Below are positions 6,770-12,704 of a DNA stretch of 12,704 nucleotides, one piece after another (the first letter of the stretch is position 1; every line of letters starts with the position of its first letter). A program made the translations under genes and the position numbers. Origin of the DNA: SZUA-254 sp035292425 (GTDB taxonomy: Bacteria; Bacteroidota; Ignavibacteria; UBA10030; SZUA-254); contig DATDQD010000202.1 of assembly GCA_035292425.1 (NCBI GenBank), positions 1 through 12,704 of the forward strand, in the 5' to 3' direction. Below the pieces are notes generated by a model. That model was given only the letters and a program-made list of their open reading frames with translations, had not been told where the DNA came from and did no database searches.

Positions 6770-7254
6770 CCCGGGCCGGTTCGTCAGGGCCCACCCCGGG
6801 ATCTCTGCAAGCCGTTTCCATACTGTTAGGACAGTGGCGCCTTGGCTTCGTCGTCAATGCCGTTTCGTTTCCTTATCGACATTGTCTCCTGCTGGTGTTA
6901 CCCGGCCGAGGCGAGGGTCTCCCCAGTTGCCCTGATGTCTTTCGGAGCGTGTCACCCCTGATACCCCGGAGAGAACACTGGTTCTCATTTCCCGATCTAT
7001 CGAACCAGCGTTGTTGACTTCGCCCATCAAATAAGGGCTCGTCTCTCTCTGGTCATGCTCTTTACGAGGCTACATCTGAGTTCACTTTCGTTGCAACCCG
7101 CTCCTTCGCATAGCGCCCTGTTTCAGGCTACATTGTCGGGCGGCTTATCGCTTCGCATTTCTGCTAACGACCGCCTCTTGCTATACGTCTGATAGGCTAT
7201 TACCGTAGTTCTGACTTTTCACAGAACAAGAGCATCAGCGCCTTTGCTTGACAC
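6770..7254 (-). mobile_element. Group II intron-like 5' fragment, without reverse transcriptase or domain V
   Basis: Read on the minus strand, this block begins GTGTC (7254-7250) immediately after the stop codon of the 911-residue gene, close to the GUGYG start of group II introns. A hairpin follows (GTTCTG/CAGAAC, 7208-7227), then CTACGGTAATAGCC, GCAACGAAAGTGAACTC and GGGCAACTGGGGAGACCC, resembling domain I and leader sequences found before group II intron reverse transcriptases. The resemblance is from memory, not from an alignment. There is no intron-encoded protein and no domain V-like hairpin down to 6314, so it would be a truncated relic. The left limit at 6770 is approximate. The alternative is an unrelated structured RNA or plain intergenic sequence. 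Confidence 0.4.
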
Positions 7255-9990
7255 TCATTTGACGAGCAACATCTTCTTCACCTCACTGAACGTCCCCGCC
7301 GTAATTCGGCAGGTGTAGACACCGGAGGGGAGGTTGCTGGCATCGAAGGAGACTGTCTTATACCCGGGTTCCTGCTCATCGTTTACTAAGATGGCCACCT
7401 CCTCCCCGAGCATATTAAATATGCTGATAGTCACATGACCTGAATTTAGGAGCGAGTATCTAATGCTCGTTATGGGATTGAACGGATTTGGGTAGTTCTG
7501 GTCTAATGAATACGCATCCGGAACATTCACACTTACTCCATCAGGTGGAGGTGGAGGGAGGTCACCATTGTCCGCAATGCTAATGCGGTTTGAAGCCGGC
7601 ATCACTGACGTGCTCGACATGACCAGCTGACCTGCCCGTGACACCTTGACCCAATACCCTTTCCCGGGTTCGAGAGTCGGGCTGGAGTTGTACCCGTTAC
7701 CATACCCGTAGAAATTCGACGTGACAATTCCCCCTGGAATGGAACCGAAATTCGATGTCGAGATGGGATGGCTCAATGACCCTACCATATTCCAACCTTC
7801 TGCAACATCGATAGTGTCCTCTGTTCGCTCAAGGCCTTCAATTGGCACTGATTGCCCTGAAGAGAACTTTATCCAATATCCCCTTCCATTTTCCAGCGTG
7901 GTGTGAATACTATAATCTCCATCATAGGAAAAGGCACTTGTAATAGCAGTAGTGAAAAGGATTGTGTAGGTGTAATCACTCACTTTTAATGGTATGGAGA
8001 TCATATTCCATTTTTCCTGAATGCTGACCGACCGGGTTATGGTCAGTGCAGCCACTGTCTCACCCGAAGGAGGGCTCTGGTTGTTATGGATATCAATGGC
8101 AATAACCCGGTAGTATGCCGGAACACCCGCGACTGGGCTATCGTCCGCGAACTCGGTTGTCATTGAAGTCCCGATTTCATTTCCGGGAGCTGGAGTAAAT
8201 CCACTCGTCGTTGAACGATAAACATGGTACGATTTAACATCCGTTTCACTGGGCGTGTTCCAGGACAGGACTACCTCGGTTCCCGGTCCAATAGTCGCAA
8301 TAAGACCAGCTGGCGCCATTGGAGCAAGATTATCCACAGAGTACCCGCTGTCGATATTCGAGTCATAGAACACATTCGGGTCGTTCGTATGCGCAGACAC
8401 CAGGAAGTAATGCATCCCATCGTTCCCGTCCATCGAATCGAACAGCGTTGGAGCTATATAGGAATACTGAGTAAACTGATGAGCAGGTTGGTTAGCTATC
8501 CATTCCCAGGCATACTCTTCCCCTTCAAAGACGGTCGTCCGATAAGCCGGTTCATTATTATCAGGATTGACGGCAGGCATCGGATTCGCACGCACGAAAT
8601 CCTCCGGCACCTGGGAGATTGACCGCCAGATGCTGTAATAGGGAAGTGTGACGGTGTTCGTATCGAGGTGGATGGCCAACCAGACCAACGACAACTTGCC
8701 ACCCTGGTCACTCGGAACATCAGTGATTGAAGTGATTCCAAATCCCGCCGAATCAGTACCAATATGAAAAACCCACGCCGCTCCTACATCGAGATTATCA
8801 TAATACCCCCCCACTAATGCCGTGCTGGCATCAGCCGAGAGAGAGATTGAATACCCAAAATATGAAGCCCCGACAGCGCCTGTCCCTTCCAGCTTGCTTC
8901 CCAGCTGTGTCCAGACACCTCCGCTTCTGGTGTACACCCACACCGCTCCTTCGCCAGAATTATAAAAAAACCCTCCCACGATGGCCATGTTGCCATCGGC
9001 CGAAAGAGAAACCGAATAGCCCTGTTGTGAACCTGCGATGAAAGTGCCCGTCCCCACCAGTTTGCTTCCCTGTTGAGTCCAGACACCGCCACTCCTGGTG
9101 TAGACCCATGCCGCACCTGTTCCTTGATTGTCAGCATACCCACCCACGATGGCAGTAGAGCCGTCGGCTGATAGGGAGACTGACATACCTTGCCCCGACA
9201 CTCCGCTACCCCCCGTTCCCACCAGTTTATTTCCCTGCTGAGTCCAGACACCACCGCTCCGGGTGAACACCCAGGCGGCACCCGTAAAACTATTATCGCC
9301 AACCCCCCCCAGGATGGCTGTATTGCCATCAGCCGAGATGGAGACTCTAAGGCCTTGATTTGCATTCCCAACAGCGCCTGTACCGACCAGTTTACTTCCC
9401 TGTTGCATCCATACTCCTCCGCTTCTCGTAAAGACCCATGCTGCTCCCATGTAAGAGTTATCACTATTTCCCCCCACGATGGCCGTGTTGCCGTCTGCTG
9501 AGAGCGAAACTGAGTAGCCTTGCTGTGCAAATCCAACTACTCCTGTCCCTACCAGTTTACCCCCCTGTTGAGTCCAGACACCGCCGCTTCTGGTGTAAAC
9601 CCATGCCGCACCTCTCCCACCATTGTCACCATTCCCCCCTACGATGGCCGTATTACCGTCGGCTGCTAGGGAGACGGAAATACCATGCTGTACAGCAAAG
9701 CCGACACCACCTGTTCCCACGAGTTTACTTCCCTGTTGAGTCCAGACACCGCCACTTCTCGTGTAGACCCATGCAGCCCCTACCTGATTATTGTCGTGAG
9801 GTCCACCAACAATGGCCGTATTGCCGTCGGTTGATAGGGAGACGGAAGAGCCTTGAAACTGGCCATCAACCCCACCTGTACCTACTAGTTTATCTCCCTG
9901 TTGAATGAATTGAGCCAGAGAAGGGACAACCAGCAGAGGCAGTAGTGCTGCTGTCAGTATGAAATGGCGAACATGGATATGACGCATCAT
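7255..9990 (-). CDS. Secreted FG-GAP repeat protein with FN3-like and T9SS type A sorting domains
   Basis: A 911-residue protein. AGGAGG at 10002-9997 sits six bases before the ATG at 9990; a second ATG follows directly and could also serve. The signal peptide is residues 1-26 (hydrophobic core ILTAALLPLLVV, cut after SLA). Residues 28-408 hold seven ~55-residue repeats with KLVGTG, SVSLSADGNTAIVGG and GAAWVYTRSGGVWTQQG, the FG-GAP_2-type beta-propeller blade. Residues 421-555 form a linker block (SITDVP.DQGG, YSIWRSIS, EEYAWEWIANQPAH, HYFLVSAHT), followed by an FN3-like domain (556-650). Both are also present in the gene to the right. Residues 659-795 are the WN/GYW module, and 823-911 the T9SS sorting domain (QNYPNPFNP, ending KKMLLVK). 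I infer a cell-surface or released protein; ligand and role are unknown. Its base composition looks less GC-rich than that of the 1374-residue gene. Confidence 0.93.
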   Translation of the reverse strand: MMRHIHVRHFILTAALLPLLVVPSLAQFIQQGDKLVGTGGVDGQFQGSSVSLSTDGNTAIVGGPHDNNQVGAAWVYTRSGGVWTQQGSKLVGTGGVGFAVQHGISVSLAADGNTAIVGGNGDNGGRGAAWVYTRSGGVWTQQGGKLVGTGVVGFAQQGYSVSLSADGNTAIVGGNSDNSYMGAAWVFTRSGGVWMQQGSKLVGTGAVGNANQGLRVSISADGNTAILGGVGDNSFTGAAWVFTRSGGVWTQQGNKLVGTGGSGVSGQGMSVSLSADGSTAIVGGYADNQGTGAAWVYTRSGGVWTQQGSKLVGTGTFIAGSQQGYSVSLSADGNMAIVGGFFYNSGEGAVWVYTRSGGVWTQLGSKLEGTGAVGASYFGYSISLSADASTALVGGYYDNLDVGAAWVFHIGTDSAGFGITSITDVPSDQGGKLSLVWLAIHLDTNTVTLPYYSIWRSISQVPEDFVRANPMPAVNPDNNEPAYRTTVFEGEEYAWEWIANQPAHQFTQYSYIAPTLFDSMDGNDGMHYFLVSAHTNDPNVFYDSNIDSGYSVDNLAPMAPAGLIATIGPGTEVVLSWNTPSETDVKSYHVYRSTTSGFTPAPGNEIGTSMTTEFADDSPVAGVPAYYRVIAIDIHNNQSPPSGETVAALTITRSVSIQEKWNMISIPLKVSDYTYTILFTTAITSAFSYDGDYSIHTTLENGRGYWIKFSSGQSVPIEGLERTEDTIDVAEGWNMVGSLSHPISTSNFGSIPGGIVTSNFYGYGNGYNSSPTLEPGKGYWVKVSRAGQLVMSSTSVMPASNRISIADNGDLPPPPPDGVSVNVPDAYSLDQNYPNPFNPITSIRYSLLNSGHVTISIFNMLGEEVAILVNDEQEPGYKTVSFDASNLPSGVYTCRITAGTFSEVKKMLLVK
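7606..8016 (-). other. WN/GYW module within the 911-residue cargo protein
   Basis: Residues 659-795: WNMISIPL, FSYDGDY, GYWIKFSSGQSVPI, GWNMVGSLS, SIPGGIV and GYWVKVS. It lies between the FN3-like domain and the T9SS domain. The right-hand paralogue lacks it and goes directly from FN3 to the sorting domain, so the module behaves as an insertable cassette. Confidence 0.7.
8047..8730 (-). other. Linker plus FN3-like block shared with the right-hand T9SS gene (copy 1)
   Basis: Residues 421-648 of the 911-residue protein. Shared signatures with the copy at 10930-11610 include DVP.DQGG, HLDTNT, YSIWRSIS, GEEYAWEWIANQPAH, YSY.APTLFDSM, HYFLVSAHT, SGYSVDNL and YRV.YRS.SSGFTP-like stretches. Similarity is visible at DNA level too, for example ttggctatcca with ctcccaggc-type stretches. 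Confidence 0.8.
8767..9909 (-). repeat. Seven FG-GAP-like coding repeats of 165-168 bp
   Basis: The KLVGTG-type motif (KLEGTG in the seventh) recurs at residues 34, 89, 145, 200, 255, 310 and 366, a period of 55-56 residues. Each unit has the strand pattern SVSLSADGNTAIVGG plus DN..GAAWV(Y/F)TRSGGVW. Seven blades match a closed seven-bladed propeller as in integrin alpha N-termini. The last unit is the most degenerate (ASTALVGGYYDN, then GAAWVFHIG). Confidence 0.85.
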
Positions 9991-10057
9991 ATCAGACCTC
10001 CTCAGGTGTAAATTTATTTCATTGATGGGAAAGCAGGCACTTGTCGTCCGAAGTGTA

Positions 10058-10086
10058 AGTAGAACGAGATTAGTTGAATTTGTCAG
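10058..10086 (-). promoter_or_regulatory. Possible promoter of the FG-GAP protein gene
   Basis: On the minus strand CTGACA (10086-10081) is one base from the -35 consensus. After a 17-bp spacer follows TCTACT (10063-10058), four of six matches to the -10 consensus. The transcript would start near 10051, giving a leader of about 60 bases before the ATG at 9990. The weak -10 box makes this tentative. Confidence 0.3.
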
Positions 10087-10512
10087 CGTTTTGTCGAATA
10101 ATGCTCAGGATAAAAGACGGTTTTCCGTAGTGAACTAAACTCTTTTCCACTCCCATTGAGCCGTGTGAGACAGGATGTTACCATGGTCAGCTTCTCGAAT
10201 GGCCAGGTGGGCAAGGCGGAATTGATAGATCCCCCCTCCAATTCTGAGGATAGATTATCTGATTGAAAAGAACGGTAATCCGTAATGATGTTGGCCCCTT
10301 TGCGGGAGGCCGGATTCGGGATGGGATTCGCCTCGGTGGAAGGTACGGCGGAATTCACCGAAAGTCAACCCGCCGCATTTCCACCGCATGCGGCAATCCG
10401 ACGCCCACAAAAATTTATAAAAATTGTTGAAAGGCCTGATGACTGACAGGATTCTTTCTGCAATAATTCAGACGGATGGAACTGGGAATTGCGGCGGGAA
10501 GGGGGAAACTTG
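10087..10512. other. Intergenic stretch with no recognised gene
   Basis: About 425 bases with no start codon supported by a ribosome-binding site. A minus-strand frame (10083-10358, 91 codons) has no recognisable domain and no Shine-Dalgarno sequence. The word ggcggaatt occurs twice in the same direction (near 10216 and 10348), and gaattg/caattc forms a short inverted pair around 10218-10243. An AT-rich patch lies near 10410-10430. This could be decayed mobile DNA, but I recognise no element. Confidence 0.4.
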
Positions 10513-10547
10513 TGAGCCCTGCAGGACTCGAACCTGCGACCCGCTGA
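10513..10547 (-). pseudogene. tRNA 3'-half fragment (tRNA-Lys-like), possible attachment-site scar
   Basis: On the minus strand, in order: TCAGC (3' strand of an anticodon stem), GGGTC (variable loop), GCAGG TTCGAGT CCTGC (a perfect T arm), AGGGCTC (3' strand of an acceptor stem) and A (discriminator). The order and spacing fit the 3' half of a bacterial tRNA; TCAGCGGGTC is what I expect for tRNA-Lys. Upstream, where the D arm, the anticodon loop and a matching GAGCCCT should lie, there is no match, so it is not a functional tRNA. A tRNA 3' end ending at the anticodon stem is the usual footprint left at one end of an element inserted by a tyrosine recombinase. No integrase is in the window. 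Confidence 0.75.
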
Positions 10548-10565
10548 AAATTACCCGGCACTATG

Positions 10566-10603
10566 ACACAAAGCCCCAGCCATCTCTGGCCAGGGCCCTG
10601 TGT
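10566..10603 (-). terminator. 17-bp hairpin with GAGA tetraloop downstream of the right-hand T9SS gene
   Basis: On the minus strand ACACAGGGCCCTGGCCA (10603-10587) pairs along its whole length with TGGCTGGGGCTTTGTGT (10582-10566) around a GAGA loop, a GNRA-type tetraloop. Thirteen pairs are Watson-Crick and four are G-U, which work only in minus-strand RNA. It begins 20 bases after the stop codon at 10624. No T run follows directly (the first TTTT is about 16 bases later), so it could be a terminator of weak form, a 3'-end stabiliser or another structured RNA. It directly precedes the tRNA fragment. Confidence 0.55.
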
Positions 10604-10623
10604 GATGTATCTTTATGCGATCC

Positions 10624-12704
10624 CTATTTCATCAGGACCATCTTTTTCATATCGAAAAAGTTCGCCGCGGTCAGGATGTAATAGTACACTCCGTTGGGCA
10701 GGGCTCCCCCGTCGAATGATAGCGTCCTGAATCCCGGTTCCTGCAGTCCGTTCACGAGTCTGGCCACTTCCTGCCCGAGTGTGTTGAACACCGATAATAT
10801 CACTACTCCCCGCGCGGGAATGGCAAATCGGATGGTGGTCACCGGATTGAACGGATTGGGATAATTCTGCTCTAATGAGTACGCATCAGGCACGCGTGTG
10901 TTAACCTCCTCCTCGTTCGTCGTCGTCGAAGCCTCGGCCTCGCCCGAAGGAGCGCTTTCATTCTCATGGATATCTACGCTGATGATCCGGTAGTAGTTCG
11001 CCACTCCCTCCACAGGGCTCGTGTCGGTGTAGTTCGTCGCATCGGCTATGCCGATTTTATTCGCCTCCTCCGGCGTGAATCCGCTGCTTATCGAACGGTA
11101 TACCCTATACGACTCCACGTCAGGGTCGGTAGGCAAGTCCCAGATGAGTTTCACCTGCGGACCGGGTTCGATCGTCGCCATCAGTCCCGAGGGTGGTATC
11201 GGTGAGAGGTTGTCCACCGAGTAGCCGCTGCGGACATTTGAATCGAAAAACACGTCGGAATCGTCCGTGTGTGCCGAGACGAGAAAATAGTGGGTCCCGG
11301 ACGTCGTTGACATGGAGTCAAATAACGTGGGTGCCGTATATGAATAGTTCGAAAACCGATGGGCGGGTTGATTGGCTATCCACTCCCAGGCGTACTCCTC
11401 GCCGTTGATGGCAGTAATACGTTTTGCGGTTCCCGTGAAGGTGGGGGTTATGACCGGGCCCGGATAGACGGGAAGTGCTGCTGTGGGTGATTCAGAGATT
11501 GAACGCCAGATGCTGTAAAATGGGAGTATCGCCGTATTCGTATCCAGATGACTGGCAGTCCAGATCAGCGTCACGGCTCCTCCCTGATCATGCGGTACAT
11601 CGATCACCGAGGTGAGAACCGGGCTATTCGGTAAGGGTGCGGATTCGGCGGCGGCGGAGACCTTTTGCATGTAGATATCGGCATCGACATCCGACCCCGT
11701 GCGCATATCATACCAAGTAACGATGGCTTCGCCGCTCTCGTCGGTGGTGATCCTTGGCCGGACCTGGTCGAACGGAGCGGTCGAGACCGGCGCGCCGTTA
11801 TCGCCCCATATTCTTGTACCCGACCCGTCAACCTTCTGGGCAAAGATATCGATTCCGTTACCCGTGCCATCACGCTCCCAGGTGATGATTGCCCCTCCCT
11901 CATTGTCGCTCGCGATGGTGGGATTCTGTTGACCACCCACCGGCGAAACCAGGACGCCGTCGGCGGCCCATTGTGGCACGCCCAAACCCGTTATCCGTTG
12001 CGCATACACCGACGAGCTTCCGCTCCTCCAGTCCTGCCAGGTGATGATCGCCCCACCGGCGCCATCGACAACGACGACCGATACGGTGCCGTGGGTACCA
12101 GTGAACGGGGTCTGTTGATCACCCGCCGCGGTACACACCGCCACTCCGCCGGCGGCCCACAGGGCCACCCCGGAACTGTCGATCCTCTGTGCGTACATGT
12201 CCCACGATCCGGAACGATGATCCTCCCACGCGATGACAGCGCCGCCGGCGCCATCGCTGACGATAGACGGTTTTTCCTGAAAGTCCGACGCGAACGCGAT
12301 CGGTACCCCCCCGGGGGTCCACAACGCACTCCCGGAGCCGCTGAGCCTTTGTACATAGATATCCCACCCAGTGGCCAGTGACGCGTGTTGCCAGACCACG
12401 AAGACGCCGTCGGAATCATCCTTGAGGAGTTTCGGCCACCGGTTTTCGTACTTTCCACTGCCCGAGGCCACACTCACCCCATCCGCCACCCACTGAACCG
12501 TGCCGGCGGCATCTATTCTCTGCACGGAAGCGTTTGTTCCACCCCATGCGACGAATGCCCCTCCCGCTCCATCGGATGTGACGCAGGGCCACTCGTCGTG
12601 TGAAGCCGCGGTGGAAATCGGGATGCCGTCGGTCGTCCACAGGGGAGTGCCTGAGACATCGATCCGCCGGGCGAAAATATCGAAATAATCGGAATTGTTG
12701 CGCT
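10624..12704 (-). CDS. Secreted propeller-repeat protein with FN3-like and T9SS type A sorting domains (N-terminus outside window)
   Basis: Open from the right edge to a TAG at 10626-10624, giving 692 residues; a GTG at 12525 is internal because repeats continue before it. Residues 1-342 hold at least six ~55-residue repeats with IYAQRID.SG..LW, DGV.V, P.I.SDGAGGAIITW and RSGS, a bacterial beta-propeller-like repeat frequent in FCB-group cargo. Residues 365-591 are the linker plus FN3-like block (DVPHDQGG, YSIWRSIS, EEYAWEWIANQPAH, HYFLVSAHTDD, SGYSVDNL) shared with the 911-residue protein. Residues about 602-692 form the T9SS sorting domain (EQNYPNPFNPVTTIRF, LGQEVARLVN, ending KKMVLMK). Unlike its two neighbours it has no WN/GYW module. 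I infer a surface or released protein; its role is unknown. The signal peptide should lie beyond the window. Confidence 0.92.
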   Translation of the reverse strand, partial: RNNSDYFDIFARRIDVSGTPLWTTDGIPISTAASHDEWPCVTSDGAGGAFVAWGGTNASVQRIDAAGTVQWVADGVSVASGSGKYENRWPKLLKDDSDGVFVVWQHASLATGWDIYVQRLSGSGSALWTPGGVPIAFASDFQEKPSIVSDGAGGAVIAWEDHRSGSWDMYAQRIDSSGVALWAAGGVAVCTAAGDQQTPFTGTHGTVSVVVVDGAGGAIITWQDWRSGSSSVYAQRITGLGVPQWAADGVLVSPVGGQQNPTIASDNEGGAIITWERDGTGNGIDIFAQKVDGSGTRIWGDNGAPVSTAPFDQVRPRITTDESGEAIVTWYDMRTGSDVDADIYMQKVSAAAESAPLPNSPVLTSVIDVPHDQGGAVTLIWTASHLDTNTAILPFYSIWRSISESPTAALPVYPGPVITPTFTGTAKRITAINGEEYAWEWIANQPAHRFSNYSYTAPTLFDSMSTTSGTHYFLVSAHTDDSDVFFDSNVRSGYSVDNLSPIPPSGLMATIEPGPQVKLIWDLPTDPDVESYRVYRSISSGFTPEEANKIGIADATNYTDTSPVEGVANYYRIISVDIHENESAPSGEAEASTTTNEEEVNTRVPDAYSLEQNYPNPFNPVTTIRFAIPARGVVILSVFNTLGQEVARLVNGLQEPGFRTLSFDGGALPNGVYYYILTAANFFDMKKMVLMK
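10930..11610 (-). other. Linker plus FN3-like block shared with the FG-GAP gene (copy 2)
   Basis: Residues 365-591 of the in-window protein match residues 421-648 of the 911-residue protein almost throughout. The main length difference lies between WRSIS and GEEYAWEW. The FN3-like part includes VKLIWDLPTDPDVESYRVYR and YYRIISVDIHENESAPSGE. Confidence 0.8.
11677..12702 (-). repeat. At least six propeller-like coding repeats
   Basis: The motif (I/V/M)(Y/F).(Q/R)(R/K) followed by LW or QW and DGV recurs about every 54-63 residues from the right edge to residue 342. The unit with CTAAGDQQTP carries a short insertion (GTHGTVSVV). Most units contain the S/TDGAGGA(V/I)(I/V).W strand. The number of blades in the whole protein is unknown because the start is missing. 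Confidence 0.8.

Noticed and set aside
6587..6853. Minus-strand open frame whose TGA overlaps the ATG of the 58-codon frame
   Set aside because: There is no start codon until a few residues before the stop and no recognisable domain; at most it is part of a decayed element.
6670..7017. A 115-codon plus-strand frame in the gap
   Set aside because: It has no ribosome-binding site or recognisable domain, and it runs antisense to the intron-like block.
8767..9909. Regularly spaced DNA repeats that might suggest a CRISPR array
   Set aside because: The period is 165-168 bp, the units are inside a continuous coding frame, and the similarity covers whole protein repeats rather than short repeats with unique spacers.
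10083..10358. A 91-codon minus-strand frame
   Set aside because: It has no ribosome-binding site, no domain and mixed low-information composition, and it overlaps the likely promoter of the FG-GAP gene.
10566..10603. The hairpin considered as an integron attC site
   Set aside because: It lacks the paired core sites (RYYYAAC/GTTRRRY) and the unpaired extrahelical bases typical of attC, and no integron integrase is nearby.
10424..10681. An 85-codon plus-strand frame containing CEPCRTRTCDPL
   Set aside because: This peptide is the usual false translation across a tRNA 3' end; the frame then runs antisense into the right-hand T9SS gene.

Overview
The window looks like a chromosomal stretch from a fairly GC-rich member of the FCB superphylum (Bacteroidetes-like, or a candidate phylum such as KSB1, Zixibacteria or Eisenbacteria). 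The main reason is that three large minus-strand proteins all end in a type A sorting domain of the type IX secretion system (T9SS), with the hallmark NYPNPFNP motif and a basic C-terminal tail. The phylum is inferred; no rRNA or marker gene is present.

Layout, left to right. (1) 1-1192, minus: the N-terminal 397 residues of a polytopic membrane protein of the fused MFS/spermidine-synthase family, cut by the window edge. (2) 1342-1942, plus: an AT-richer toxin-antitoxin cassette, with a BrnT-like toxin and a ribbon-helix-helix antitoxin joined by an ATGA overlap, behind a good sigma70-type promoter that sits almost on the toxin start codon. (3) 2065-6313, minus: a 1374-residue secreted protein built of three tandem ~200-residue Cys-containing repeats, a middle region, a polyproline linker, a WN/GYW module and a T9SS domain, followed by an intrinsic terminator. 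(4) 6314-7254: a 941-bp gap holding a possible 58-codon minus-strand gene with a strong ribosome-binding site, and a block resembling the 5' half of a group II intron that starts directly at the stop codon of the next gene. (5) 7255-9990, minus: a 911-residue secreted protein with seven FG-GAP-like repeats, a shared linker plus fibronectin-III-like domain, the WN/GYW module and a T9SS domain. (6) 9991-10623: a gap with a possible promoter, a 35-nt tRNA 3'-half fragment and a 17-bp hairpin with a GAGA tetraloop. (7) 10624-12704, minus: the C-terminal 692 residues of a third T9SS cargo, with at least six propeller-like repeats, the same linker plus FN3-like block and a T9SS domain; its start lies outside the window.

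How the genes relate. The three T9SS cargo genes form a family cluster in which unlike repeat-type N-termini are joined to interchangeable C-terminal modules. The gaps between them are large (over 600 bp), so they are probably transcribed separately. The gaps carry debris typical of mobile DNA (tRNA 3' end, intron-like block), and the toxin-antitoxin cassette also looks acquired. I see no complete transposase, integrase, CRISPR array, rRNA or intact tRNA. The most novel elements are the triplicated repeat domain, the hairpin beside the tRNA fragment, and the intron-like fragment abutting a stop codon.
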